Source: Aspidiotus rigidus (taxonomy: Eukaryota > Arthropoda > Insecta > Hemiptera > Diaspididae). Taken from it: a DNA stretch of 64,000 bases. The notes below the pieces were generated by a model. That model was given only the letters and a program-made list of their open reading frames with translations. It searched no databases and was not told the DNA's origin. Positions 1 to 59,800 of this stretch are shown in pieces. The first letter of the stretch is position 1. Each line of letters starts with the position of its first letter. The position numbers were made by a program, and so were the translations under genes. The DNA lies in the NCBI GenBank assembly GCA_035079385.1, contig JAVHKY010000029.1, positions 10,292,001-10,356,000 of the forward strand, read 5' to 3'.

Positions 1-43
1 AAATCTGGACCCAAAACAGGATACACAAACTTGATCCAACAAG

Positions 44-170
44 GTATCTATCGGTCAAGTAAGTCAAGTAAATCAAGTAAAAGGGAGGTACATACTTGAT
101 GAAAGGTGAATTAAACAAGTAAAAGTCAAGTGTCTTCATTAACGGTCAAGTAAAAATGATAAAAATGACA
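44..170. repeat. GTCAAGTA-rich dispersed repeat, copy 1
   Basis: Short stretch with repeated GGTCAAGTAA and AAAGTCAAGT motifs. A second copy with the same order of motifs (a TATCGGTCAAG/TACCGGTCAAG start, then CATTAACGGTCAAGTA) lies at 30,335-30,425. This points to the end of a dispersed element rather than chance. No coding capacity or superfamily is recognised. Confidence 0.55.
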
Positions 171-231
171 AAAACTTTTGAAAAAAGCCAAAAAAAAAAA
201 CCAAAAAACACGGGTTCTTTGACTGAGTTAA

Positions 232-400
232 ACGAGGGGTGGAAAAGGAAACCGGTTTCTTGGGGCACGTGGGATCTGAAAAATGTAGATTATGACGTCA
301 CAGGCCCCGTCCCAAGCTATATATGATAGGAGGAGGACTTGGAAAGACGTCATAGCCCCTGACTTTCAAACTATATATAATGGGAAGGGAATTTGAAAAA
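232..400. repeat. CRE-palindrome dispersed repeat, fragment
   Basis: Contains TGACGTCA and GACGTCAT palindromes beside the phrases CCCAAGCTATATATGATAG and AAACGAGGGGTGG. Both phrases recur at 18.05-18.7, 35.8-36.6, 42.3-43.0, 50.7-52.3 and 56.5-56.8 kb. It is a member of one dispersed non-coding family. Confidence 0.6.
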
Positions 401-599
401 GCGGGTCTTGAAATCTCGGAAAAAGCCACGTATCTGGGTAAGAATAAGCAGTTTATCTTCGATTATCGCGCGGATTGTGTTGTAACTTGATGAGACTAGG
501 TCTGTATTTCGATCTAATATGCGGTAATATAAGTTGTTTAGAGCCGAGTCCATTTTTGGTCGGTACTGTGGCGGTAATTTATAGAACTGACCGTTAACG

Positions 600-1289
600 A
601 GATGATTTCAGAAAATCAGTTTTCATGTGGTTTTGATCATTGCGTATCTAAGGCATGTGTGTGAGGCTACTTCTCTCAGAGGTTTTTTTCCCATTCAGTT
701 TCGAAAACGTTTACTCGCATAGATATGTCGAAGCAAACATCGTGAAAGTACGCTGGGCAAGTATTTTTATTTCAGGGAACGTATTTTGATCCAGAAGTTT
801 GTAGAATTGTGGCAAATCACGACGATGCTTCTCATATTCATCTCGAAGGAAACTATCACTCTTTAATTCAATGAGTTCCAACTAATATTTTTCGAGAACT
901 GCAATTTCGTCTGTGCTGAAGGGATTTTCGACGAGGCTGAACAAAGCTTGAGGTGATTCGACCTCATGAAATCTTGTTACAAACTCCTCTCGAAGCAGCT
1001 TCAAGGATTCAATAAATTTTTTTTGTGGAAACATTTTTTTGAAACGCGGATACGTCATTCAATGTCTCATAAATGAATTTTCCTGGCATTTGTAATTTTA
1101 AATTCAAGGAGTTGCAGTGTTTGGAGGTGTTATTCGCGAGAAAGCCAAATCCCATAACCAATTCAGATCAGATAACTGGGGCACGTTGAAAGATTTCTCC
1201 TGGAGGAATATTTCAATTTCTTCAAATAATGCGAGAAAGCGTGTGAGAATTTTTGCATGACTCAACCATCGTACGCTTTGATAGTGCAT
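600..1289 (-). pseudogene. Decayed hAT/ZBED-like transposase C-terminal half
   Basis: The minus strand can be read from about 1,289 as a degenerate transposase. It starts with the VRWLS...L-FEEIEIFLQEK block and LSDLNWLWDLAF, and continues (after frame slips near 1,140-1,080) through GKFIYETLNDVSAFQK and FHEVESPQALFSLVENPF. It ends with a hAT-like tail of the type FASTYLCE. This order is that of hAT-derived ZBED/GTF2IRD2-like transposases. In-frame stops (for example after EIAVLEKY) and frameshifts show it is dead. The N-terminal zinc finger and catalytic first half are not seen. The family call rests on recalled motifs, not a search. Confidence 0.7.
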
Positions 1290-1394
1290 ACCGATGAGTG
1301 AAAAAAAAAAAATGGAAAATCAAATAATTATTGTACGGCCCGCTGAATAATTTTGAAACGCTCATGTGGCCCTTGGCTCGAAAAAGGTTGCCCA

Positions 1395-1565
1395 GGTGTG
1401 ATATACGTGACCTGTCACGAGAAAACATCGTTAACTCTCTAACCCGATCAGCGGGAGGGCTTTGGCGTGGTGTACAAACGTGCACAACACGCCAACGTCC
1501 TTCCTCTGATCGGAATAGAAAGTTAACGTATGTTTTCCTCGTGACAGCTCACAATTGTGGTAATC
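1395..1565. repeat. Imperfect palindrome (hairpin, ~70-bp arms)
   Basis: The left arm runs CTGTCACGAG...GTTAACTCTC...CGATCAG...TTGGCGTG. The right arm is its inverse (CACGCCAA...CTGATCGG...GTTAACG...CTCGTGACAG), with only a few bases between them near 1,478. It looks like a miniature foldback or MITE. No gene product is supported, and the ORFs on both strands here are by-products of the symmetry. Confidence 0.6.
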
Positions 1566-1929
1566 GTAATTTAACCTTAATCAACTCTTGTATTATACTC
1601 ACGAATTTTATTCCACATTGTCCGTACGATATCATTACACATTAATTGATTTGTGAAGACCTTTAATCTCTTTCACTACGTTTACCTTACCAAGCCTGTT
1701 ATTCGCATCTTCACATTATCCATCCCACGCAAATCTCTCTCTTCTCTTACCGACTCCTCTTCTTTCCAAGGCTCACATAAAACCCTCTGGCCATTCAGGT
1801 CGTATACATTACGGTCATACAACTCCTTCTTTGTGGACAGGCCGTGTTACCAGCGCGATATTCTCGTAGTGTGTCCGATGGTCTCTCGCTCTTATCTTTT
1901 ACTCGTAATGCAGAAGTGGATTGGGGAGA

Positions 1930-3080
1930 TGATTTTGGGAGGGAAAACGAACGACTTTTTAACAGGGAACCTGTTTTATGGGGGGCTTTTTGAGAAATTT
2001 GCCATGCGCCGTCCAGCAAAAAACTTGGAGAAATTTCGGTTCATTGCGTTCCTCGTTCAACTTCGTTAAGGAAGCCGTCGTTTTTGACATGTTTCATGTC
2101 TTTCCCAAAAGTTTCCTGAATCCTAACCCCTAAATCCAAAATCTTCGAATTCACACCACGCTCCAAATTGCCCCCTCCCTTCCCCGGAAAGGATTCCTGG
2201 ACATGATTCTGAGAATCTGCGAGTTCCACGAGTCCTGAATCCTGGCTTCTAATTCCGAAATTCGCGAGTTCACACTACCTCCACGTGTTCCCCACTCCCT
2301 AATAATCCTATATGTTGTATCCCTTCTTCTTTATAATGGGCTATGATGTCATGAGCAGGTGACGTCATCAACTGGGGCTGAAATCTACGATTTCAATCCA
2401 CCTTCCCCATCCTTGTAATCTATAAGTGATTTTACTGGGCTTTCATATTGCTGTATTTTTGGTTTATGTTAGGTCTGGTTTCATAAAGTCTTTAGTAAAC
2501 CGTCTAGCCCAGTATAATGAAAACTAAGGAGTAGTATCCAATTCTGAAATTTATAAGTATGACGTCTTAGTACAAGGGGGACTGGCTTAGTATGGTGGAG
2601 ACTGTTGGGAGGCTTACGAGCAGAGTGAGTGGTCCCAAAAATAGAAGAGGGTAAGAAAGAGAGAGGGAGAGAAAGAACGCAAGCCGATAACGTCACAGGT
2701 AGCTATCATGGGTAGTTATAACGTCAGGTGCTAATGGTGTCATTAATGAGAAGAACGAGCGGAGCAAGTGAACCTCTCTTAAGCAAGACAGCTTGAAACA
2801 AAGTTTAGCTAGAACGGGAGTGAACTGGGGGGTCCTACGAGCTAGATAGCTTACCTTACTGTACACCACGACTGTATTAGTCCAAAAGTGGGAGGGGGGT
2901 ACGCTTCTGTGAGAAAAATTCACAAGTTAGGCCATTATTTCATCGCAAAGCAGGCCTTGAAATATAAATGAAGTCATTTACTAGTAAATATGAAACATGA
3001 TCTTTAATGACATGTTCATTTGCTTCTGCTAGAAAATCGCTCTTTTTGATGTTTCGCATAAGCAAAAATGAAGAAAACTC
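1930..3080. repeat. CRE-type dispersed repeat and companion segment
   Basis: The phrases CAGGGAACCTGTTTTATGG, TCCAGCAAAAAACTTGGAG and GTGACGTCATCAA match other members of the family. The 2,690-3,080 part (TCGCAAAGCAGGC...AAATATAAATGA...AGAAAATC) is repeated at about 52,140-52,360. No coding sequence is recognised. Homopolymer tracts lie at 3,108-3,167. Confidence 0.55.
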
Positions 3081-3399
3081 TTTCTCATTTTCTCCCGAAT
3101 CATCCTTTCCCCCCTTTTTTTTCTCTTTATTTTTTAGGACGTGTTTTTTTTTTTTTGGGGGGGGGGGTACCAAAGCTCTCTCTCCGTAAATTTTCTCCTA
3201 TAATTAATGAAGGTTGGATTGAAGACGATTGAACTTTTTGATATATTTCTTGTCAAAAGCATCCACAAAAATTCGAGGAAATGTAAGTTTTTTTCTGTGA
3301 AATACCAAAAAATTGTTGATTTTTCCTGCCAAATTCCAAGTCCGGAAAGTAAAAATCTCGCTACGAGGGTTTTTTATTTTTTTGAAATCTTGAGGAATT

Positions 3400-5852
3400 T
3401 ATAATTTTATCATTGTCTCAAAAATATCATGAATAAATTTTTAAATAAGATAAGATTCTACAGCCTTTATTTTTATTGATAGCCAAAAAGGAGAAATAAA
3501 CGTTGATTATTCTCAAGAATTGAATTGAAAAAAAAAAAAAGACTCTAGTTTTCTAGCGAATTACAATTTTTTGAATCTTGTATGATCTATGGAAGAAAAA
3601 CCAATCTAAAAAAATATAGTTGTATTGGCTTTCTGTACTTTGTGAATTATTTTTATTACACCTTTGTTTCAGAAATAGAGGTCCTAATTTTGTTCTTTTG
3701 AAATTCATACAAATTATCCAAAATTGTGAAAGAATTGAAGGACAAACGATGAACAAAAACAAGTAATTTTTTTTTCTTAAATTCCTGGAAAACTGTATAT
3801 TGATGACGAATTCAATTCCTAGAAGGAAAAAAAAAAACGAACTTATCGAATAATTTTTTATTCGTACATAACAAGGCCAATTGTAACAAATAATAAAATT
3901 AAGAACGAACGTGTATCCAATACTCTATTTATATGTATATATAAAATGTAGAATAATGCGTCTGTTCAAAGTAGAAACTTGTATAATAATCGTCTCTAAA
4001 CTAGAATCTAAATAACAATTAATGAATGGTGATCAATCCACATCCTTCTGTATGTAAAAGTGATCTAATGCTGTTGATTTACTCGTGATTCGATAACAGA
4101 AAAAATAGTAAAAATCTTTGTATTATAAGTAATTATTTTAAGAGTTGCTAAAAGTGAACTTATCCTGCGTTTGAATCTTTGAGTTCAGAATCTCGTATGC
4201 ATGAATATCTGGACGATATCTTTAAATTTATTCAAGACCTCTTTTTTATGATCTTAAGTTCGCAGAGTATCTTTTATTTTACATCATTTTGTAATAGTAT
4301 TTAACATCAATTAGACAACCTTGTGTATGGAAGTCTCTTTGGTAACTCATAACCAATCACAACATTCAAGTGAAATAAAACTAATCTAAGTATCGCTTGA
4401 TGAATTTAAAACGTTATTATAATATTTACGAGTATGTGTATTAAATAGGATTCAAAAATATTCCTGTATCGTAATCGCACTTGTCTTGTTGAGCGAAAAC
4501 AAAAAAAAAAAAAAAACAATCATGCTTCGATTGGTTATAGTATTTTAAACAAATTCTGGATCTATAAATTGCGATTTAAAATTTTCGTACAAATTAAATA
4601 TTATCTTAATCGCGCAGACTCGCATCTATTAAGTATAAATGAGATCTAACAATAAATAAATCAAAGATCCTATCATAGGAGTCTACGCCTACAATTAGTA
4701 TACAAAGTGCCAAATAATAAACTAATTACTTACGTCGGGAGAGAAAAGAAAAAAAAAATAAATGAAACAAATAAGTACGTTATTTGAGTTATTAGTACGA
4801 AAATTGGTACATTATTACAGATTGGAAGAGCCTTGAATTTCCAATAAGCAAAATAGGAGACAGGTTTCAGCAAAATATTCGAAAACTATGTACATTTGTC
4901 GTTAGAATAAAATAATATATTTAAAAAAAAAAAAAAAGAGACTTTACCCTTTTATTTATTCGCCAATATTAACAATGTAGGCGATGTTAATTACAGCATG
5001 ATTAAATTCTGATAAATTAAAAAAAAAAAAAAAAAAGTGGTGTCGAACCATAAAGTAGGTAAGAAAAAGTGTGACAAAATGAGCACTAGTTCTTATTTTC
5101 GAGTGAATGAAAAATAATTAAGGTTAGTTGTTCAAAGTACAATAAAATAATGAACTTATAATAGGAAGTTTTTACGACAACTATTTACCGAAGAAGTCTT
5201 AGACGAGTAAAGTGCAAGAGTGCTAATTTTATTCCAATTAACTCTAAAGAAGGAGGTAAAAAAAAGTAATGGTAAGCTAACCCGATGAGTAGAAAAAATT
5301 ATTAATAAGATTTGAGAACCATCCACCGACTTTTTGGGGAACAACATCAGAAATTTAAAAATGTATTATAATTAAGTCGAGACTAGCGTTGTTTTTCGCC
5401 AACAATAGAGAGAGAGAAAAAAAAAGAATATAGAAATAACGCTAGTGCGAAGTTAATAAATTTCTTCCGTGTTGGTTTTATATTTCGTCAAAATATTAAT
5501 TACTTCATTTCATTCGAGGAACTGAGTTGTTAATTGAGAAAAAAGTCTAGATGAATTACTTTCATCTGCAAGGATGGAAAATTTATCTTTATAAAAATTT
5601 ACTGCGAAATAAATAAATGTAAAATAATAAATAAAACAATATCCTTCATTCGCATTTAAACGAAAAATAATTCTTTCATTCACCTTAAAAGAAAAGTAAA
5701 CAGATCATCCTGGCTTTTATCTTTCTGATAACTCATGCTATCAGAGTGTTTTTTTTTTTTTTATGATCTTTGAAACAAGCGTGAAAGTGAAACGTGTTTT
5801 TTTTTACTCTTTTACTACACTGTTTAACCAACGATAAGAACTCTCGTCATTT
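3400..5852 (-). other. AT-rich, apparently low-repeat region downstream of Nmdar2; possible 3' UTR
   Basis: About 2.4 kb directly 3' of the Nmdar2 stop codon (minus strand). It is AT-rich with poly(A)/poly(T) runs. I see no transposon signature and no credible ORF. Minus-strand AATAAA-like signals (plus-strand TTTATT) occur several times, for example near 3,854 and 4,947. A long neuronal-type 3' UTR is plausible, but the cleavage site cannot be chosen from sequence. Confidence 0.35.
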
Positions 5853-53434
<47,582 letters not shown>

Positions 53435-53449
53435 CTTCAACAACAAGGA

Positions 53450-55150
53450 AAAAAAAAAAGTACGTCTATGTTAGTAAGATTGCGTTATTTGCGATACTCG
53501 CTCGCTACGTGAACGTAATTTAAAGTGATTAAGAAGGAAAGGTTCGAGCAAAAAATACGAAGTCACATGACGATATTACAGAAAAAAACTGTCTGAGGTT
53601 CATTTGGATGATTGTCAGAATTTGATCGGGGGGGAGGAGAGTGAATGACTAACCTTTAGATCACGAATTCATGCTTACTAACAAGAGAGTCGAAGGGGGA
53701 GAAATGGTTACGTGGGACCACTTCGATAAATTATTAGTTTTTTCTCATCTCGGAGGAGTAGAATAAAAAAGGGGAAAGTGGACCAGAGAAATTTCGGTTA
53801 AGAGCAGTGCAGTGTATATTTTGAGGCATATCGAGGTTAGGGTCTTATCGAAGAGATTCTGGAGGGAGCCATATATCCCAAGCTTCCACTGTCATATTAT
53901 TCTTAGGTTGTCTTCTCATGTAGAAGTTGGCTTTAGAGTCTCAAGAAGGACTCTCACCTTTCCGAAGCAGTGTAAACAAAAACTTTTTAGAAAATAAATT
54001 CAATTGCGATTCTTTACTCACGTTTCGCAAAAGACACTCGATAGTTTTTCAGAGGATGCGGCAACTTACTTTCTATAAAATACTCTTGAATTATGATTAC
54101 TCGTCGATTATTTTTAAGGCTTAAGGCAAAGTTATCACGTGTTCGCGCGCACGTATACCCTGGAGCGCATGCAAACAATAGCGAAAAATGTTCGTTATGG
54201 TCGGACCAAATGAAAAATAGAAAAAAAAAGTAAGAGAAAAAAGAATGGAAGAAAAAAGAAATAAAGAACGAGAAAATACAATGAAAAACTAAACGAAGGT
54301 GGAGATAGGACAAACACGTGACTGAAATTCGAAAATGAGATGCCGTCGTTTGCCAGACTTTTTTTTCGTGCCGCAAACACGCAGCTCTAAATGGGATGCG
54401 AGCAAATTAGTACGAAAATAACCTTTTGAAGAAAAGATGCTGACTCTTCATTATTCGAGTGAATTTTTTTGCCGATATTGACGCAGCGCGCGATAGTCTC
54501 GCCCATCTGTTCCTGAACTAAGGTTGCTAGAGGTTACAGAAGTATTTTCGAGTTGGTAGGGAATAAACACACAAAAAAGTGCCGATTAGCGTCGCCGCGC
54601 GAAAAAATATAGTCGTGATAATTTCACAATATTGTGCATAAATTTTCAAACTTTTTTTTTTTCAGTCCCTTAGGGTTTCGCTCGGGTATAACATTTTCTC
54701 CAATTGTAGAATAACATTTACCGTCTTAGGCTCGTGTTTGGATGAATAAATTTCGATCTTCTTTCGGTAAAATATTGATGTGAATCTTACGTGCCGCTAG
54801 TTTTAGCGAGAATCCAAGCATGGCGCCTGGTAGCTCTCAACAATATCACATTGACTTCCTCCTTTTATGATGACTGCAGAAGTTTCTTCACCTACTTCCA
54901 CGATCCTTGCTGCGTTTGTGACTGAGAAAGTTCAGTGTGCTCCCGAAATGATGACAAAGTTTCGATGTGCATAATCAGTCTACCGAAACCTCTTTGAAAG
55001 GGTGAACCGAATCCAATTTGTCTTTGCTCTCGAGCTCTCTCTTCGTCCAAATCGCTCGATCTCCAAACTCGGTCCTTGTAACGACGCGTCCAAACACCTA
55101 TTTTTTTGAAGATTCATCGATGACCCTATCGCAGTTAATGACATAGTAAA
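53450..55150. other. No recognisable gene
   Basis: AT-rich sequence with short ORFs. A stretch at 54,880-55,150 has several open minus-strand frames (for example FGRVVTRTEFGDRAIW...) and higher GC, but no splice pattern or domain I can defend. Confidence 0.4.
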
Positions 55151-55189
55151 AGTTCTCAGCCTTGGCTTTCACTTCAAACAGGGATGAGA

Positions 55190-56460
55190 ACCAAAACAGG
55201 AACCGGTTCCAGAACCGTTATTTTTTGTCCGAAGAACCGGATCCTGAAATCTTGCTTAAGAACAGGACCCGAAAAGATTCGGATCTTGGGATCTGGGCTA
55301 AGAATCTGAATCGTGAAAAACCGAATCCTGAAATGCAGCCCAAGAACTGGAACCGACAAGAACTGTTTAAAAAATAATAGAGGTTCTCAGCCCTGGGGAA
55401 GACCGATGTGCCGGCGGAACCTGATTCTGAAATCTGGCCCAAGAACCGGAACCGAAAAGAACCGGATCCTAAAATGCGGCCCAAAAATAACCGTTTCCTG
55501 AAATCTGGCCGAAGAATTGGAACCAAAAAGAACCGAGTCCTGGAATCTGGCTCAAGGACAAAAACCGAGAAGATTCGGATCTTGGAATCTGGATCAAGAA
55601 CCGGAACCGAAAAGAACCGGATCTCTGAAATGTGGCCCAGGAACTGGAACCAAGAAGGACTGGATCCTGAAACCTGGCCCAAGAACCGGAATCGAGAAGA
55701 ACCAGATCCTGAAATCTGGATCAAGAACCGGAACCCAAAATAACCGTTTCCCGAAATCTGGCCAAAGAATTGGAACCAAAAAGAACCGAGTCCTTGGAAT
55801 CTGGTTCAAGAAGCGTAATTGAGAAGAACCGGATCCTGAAATACGGCCCAAAACCCGGAACCAAAAATATCCGTTTCCTGAAATCTGTCCAAGGAACTGA
55901 AACCAAAAAGAACCGCGTCTTGGGATCTGGCTCAAGAACTGGAACGGAGAAAAATATGATCCTGAAATCTGGCCCAAGAATCGGAATCAAAAAGAACCGG
56001 GTTTGGAATCTGGCTCAAGAACAGGACCCTAAAAGATTCGGATCTTGGGATCCGGTCTGAGAATCTGAACCGTGAAGAACCGGATCCTGAAATGCTGCCC
56101 AGAACTGGAACCGAGAAGAACCGTTGAAATAATAATAGAGGTTTTCAGCTTTGGGGGAAGACGGGGGTGCCGGCGGAACCGGGAACCGAAACAGGTACCG
56201 GCTCTTGGAATCTGGTTCAAGAACCGGATCCTGAAATCTAGCTCGAGAACTGGAAACGAGAAGAACTGGATCCTGAAATGCGGCCCAAAACCCGGAACCG
56301 AAAATAACCGTTTCCTAAAATCTGGCTGAAGAACTTGAACTAAAAAGAACTGTTTCCTGAAATCTGGCCGAGAGAACTTGCTGGCTCAAGAACTGGAACG
56401 GAGGAGAACCGGATCCTGAAATCTGGTCCAAGAACTGGAACCAAAAAGAACCAGATCTTC
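55190..56460. repeat. 42-bp minisatellite, about 30 copies
   Basis: The unit is AAGAACCGGAACCGAAAAGA plus ACCGGATCCTGAAATCTGGCCC (42 bp), diverged 10-20 percent between copies, with two short breaks (55,375-55,415 and 56,125-56,165). As 42 is a multiple of three and the unit lacks stops in several frames, overlapping repetitive ORFs appear on both strands. These are artefacts. Confidence 0.92.
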
Positions 56461-56464
56461 GGGT

Positions 56465-56835
56465 CTGGAGCGGGACTTGGAAAAAAAAACCTGATCTATG
56501 AAGTCATCATATTGTGAAGTCACAAGATTGACCTATGACGTCATCAAAATATGGCGTCACAGTCCCCGTCTCCTAAGCTATTATGTATATGATAGGCGGG
56601 GAACTTGGAAAATTTTTGAGTTCTGAGCTTTGCTGGCCGACCGAACGGCGGACGTATAAACCCCCAGACAATACAGGTTTCCTGTTGAAATATCGTCCCC
56701 TACAGGGAGAGAAAAGGGACTAGCATAAATTTTCACCTCCGAGCTACATATGATACGCCCTTAAGGTTGCCGGATGGCCGGGACGGTGATCATTTTTCCG
56801 AAAAAACCCCGACAAAATAGGTTTGCTGTTAACAT
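56465..56835. repeat. CRE-palindrome dispersed repeat
   Basis: TATGACGTCATCAAAATATGGCGTCACAG, CCTAAGCTAT and ACAGGTTTCCTGTTGAAA phrases match the family at 18.1-18.7 kb in the same orientation. It directly adjoins the minisatellite. Confidence 0.65.
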
Positions 56836-57660
56836 AGATCATAGAAGCTTTGGTGCTGTTGAGGAGCAGTGAGTGAAAGGAAGAACCCCTGCATCAATGC
56901 ATAAACTGAAACAAGGGGCGGTATGTAGCATGCCGAGGGCCGACCGAAACCCAGAATACTGAATAGAGTCAAGAACTTTGAATGTTGTTCAAGAGGAGTA
57001 GATGTAAATCGGAGAATTATTTTCAAATTGGGAACGGATTGGATTTCTCCAAAGTTGGAGGAGGAGTTCACAATTACAGTCGATACGGGGAGTGATAGAT
57101 TTTTAAAAACGTTCAAGGAACTCAGGCATTTCACTCTCAAGATTTTGATGTGAGTGTTCCTGGAGGTTTTGCAGTCAAAGGTGAGACCCAAGAAACTTGT
57201 CACAGGATTGGAGGATAATTGTGATGTTCTATAGGTGCAGAGAAAAAAGAGGCGCATGGCCTGAATGTGTTTTTTGGAATACTATACCGTGACTGTTTTC
57301 TCGTCTGAAAATCTAGATGCACGGTTAGATAGCCGCTCGGAGGTTTTGTCGAGTCCTGCTGCTTGTTGGGGGTTGGAGGTTAGTAATTCCATATAATTTT
57401 GAGGAGATGTAGCGACGCCGAACCCGAGGAACACTTTCTGAAGGTCAGTTCTGAAGAAATGATTTTGTTGATGTGTTTTTTATGTAAAGTTGGCGTTTTT
57501 GGGACTTTGAGTATAAGAACGAGACGGATGTCAGGGACAGAGGTTAACCAGCGAGGAGATGAATGAAAAATTAGGAAATGTGGGCCTAAGTTCGATTTTG
57601 ACGGTAATCATGATGAGGAATTAAAAAGCAAGACTTGTGGTCGTTTTTCTATTCGGAAGT
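56829..57660 (-). mobile_element. Non-LTR retrotransposon RT-thumb fragment
   Basis: The minus strand reads SFLGLTFDCKTSRNTHIK, RVKCLSSLNVFKNLSLP and RPSACYIPPLVSVYALMQ, the thumb and connection to RNase H of I/Jockey-type ORF2. Upstream, decayed RT sequence extends to about 57,640. Same family as the 6.4-7.85 and 60.5-63.2 kb copies. Confidence 0.7.
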
Positions 57661-59140
57661 GGATTAAAATTTGTAATTCCATTATTCTGTTTTTACTATA
57701 CGATAAATTACAACGCAATTTTCGAAGTGAATGTTTGATTGACGTATTTTAATGCGACTAGGTGCGTGTATTTCCTTTATTATGGTTTTCGCTGATTTTA
57801 CTCGTATAACATTGTGATGATAAGATTACAATGGTAGACTGAAACCGCACTTTACCAAAGGTGGTTTGTTAGCTCAAAAACGAGCGCCGCGAAGTCCTTT
57901 ATAAACAAATTTCAGGTTATAAACACAATATTATGTAAATTAGAATGGCATTAATCTACATAATATTTTTATCCTGTATAGGAAGGAAGATGAAGGTAAT
58001 AATTTTTGTTTTTCTGTCATGGAGCCTACTAACGTCGAATTAGTATCAGTTCGGTAAATGTTTGCGTTAGTAAATAAAAGAAATACGAAAAAAATGAAAA
58101 ACGCGTTGAGAAAAGTTTGACAATTCGGTCTGACATGATATACCTATAAAATTCTCGTCTTAAAAAACTATCCAAAAGTAATCAACTAATTTTCTGTTTC
58201 TGGAGAAAGCTTCGAATACTTATAAATGCGTCTCTGCTCGTATTTCTCGACGCTATACACGTTCTGTGAACTTTTACCTCTTTTTTCTCCCTAATGAATT
58301 CTCATTTTTTTTTTTTTTTTTTTTTTTCGGTGAGAATTTTTGTATTACATTCTCTATATTTCAGACTTCTGAAATTGTTTCTTATCCACAATAATTCGGC
58401 TCAGATCATAAGAAAATTCAATGAAACCCTTTAAGTCGCCTTTCTTGTATCCTAATAATAATGAGAGATGAGACCTAGACCTTAAGTAGGATTGCGAAAA
58501 TACCTCGATAATAGGCCCAGAAAGTTATAAATTAATTTTCGAGACTTCTTGTTACTTTTTATCGCCTCTTATGCCCAACTCATAGCGATCCGTTCGCTAA
58601 GCGCAACAGAGTTCACTCTTGTATAGCAATATCGTTAATCGGATTTTCCCAACCTCACCCCGATGTCGTGGAATTGAAAACTTGACTAATACGATGAAGA
58701 AAGAAAGAGGAACTATTCAGATTATTTTGGAGTTTATTCGAGTCGAAGGGAAAATTTCGAAGAAATCTTCTTCGGTGGGACACAGATTCTTTCGCTTTTT
58801 CATTAACTAAAATATCTTAGTTATTTTACAAAGAAATGTATTTCGAAAAACAAAATTATGTCCTCTTTTAATACGATAATATTAGCTGTTTTTCAAACTT
58901 TCATGGAATGACAAGTTAATCTGAAAGAGAATTCGATGTTCCTACGCAAGAAGGGAATTTCATAACAAAACGCCATTTTATATTTATCAAATTACAGAGC
59001 TCAAAAAATGCTTCAAGAATATCTCCGAAGTTATTTTATTATATGCCTGAATGGTATCACACGCACTGAAAGAATTAGATAGGTATCGATTAGAGCAAGA
59101 ATCTGCAAAATAGTGTCTTTTTGATATCGAACGAGGAGAA
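57660..59140. other. No recognisable gene or element
   Basis: AT-rich sequence with a long T run at 58,305-58,328. No ORF or repeat I can support. Confidence 0.5.
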
Positions 59141-59142
59141 AA

Positions 59143-59433
59143 TTATATGAGTGGAAATCGATGTCTTTGAAGAGGTAAAAATAGTATTCGAAGTACCCAA
59201 TTGAACTGTAGGTCCAATTTTTGATTAGTGAAAGAAGTGCCTCGACGCCTGGGAGGGGATGAAGAGAAGGATGTCAACAAGCAGGCATGAATGGCGGACA
59301 CTTGAGCCAAAAAAATAGAGGCTAAATTCCTGGGGTGATGAACCGTAGTTGATTCGTCCGAAGAGTAGGTTTGAATCATTCTAGTGTTAGTTTTAGAGAT
59401 ATCAGTAAGTTTGAAAACTAAATTGTACAACAT
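59143..59433 (-). mobile_element. Probable non-LTR RNase H fragment
   Basis: A minus-strand ORF of 96 codons includes LASIFLAQVSAIHACLLTSF, resembling the F-AELVAIHSCL helix of RNase H in the neighbouring retrotransposons (compare IYSAELSAND at 61.25 kb). Short and decayed. Confidence 0.4.
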
Positions 59434-59613
59434 TCAGGAATTGTCAAGAAGACATGATAGTAATTTTCAATCATATAATCTTTCAATTCTCTCGGTAGCG
59501 AAAATATTATGCGGAGAAGAAAGTCAACTTACCTTACTTGTCGCATCATCAAAGCGAGTTGGAAGCAGAGTAAACAGGCGACAGGAAAAGAGTACCTACT
59601 CACCGTTGCAGTG

Positions 59614-59800
59614 CGTCTCGACGAATCCTCCCTCAGGAACGAACATGTCGAGAAGAACGATGTTCGAACAATTTGAATGACATCTAATTTCAATTTGGAA
59701 TGACCCATAATTTTAAAAATTGAAATGAAACGTCATTTCAATTGTTCAAAATAGCGTTCTTTTTAACAAGTTTGTTCTTGAGGGAGGCTTCGTCGAGACG
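59614..59800. repeat. Hairpin element (~75-bp inverted arms)
   Basis: CGTCTCGACGAATCCTCCCT at the left and AGGGAGGCTTCGTCGAGACG at the right are inverses, as are AACAATTTGAATGACAT and the facing GTCATTTCAATTGTT. The loop is about 35 bp. It is a MITE-like or foldback relic. Confidence 0.72.

Noticed and set aside
54880..55150. Possible further Nmdar2 ATD exon (minus strand)
   Set aside because: Open frames exist, but no acceptor/donor pair of the needed phase and no ATD-like sequence could be found.
55190..56460. Repeat protein genes on both strands
   Set aside because: Frames are open because the 42-bp unit is a multiple of three. There is no start context, and the two strands are equally open.
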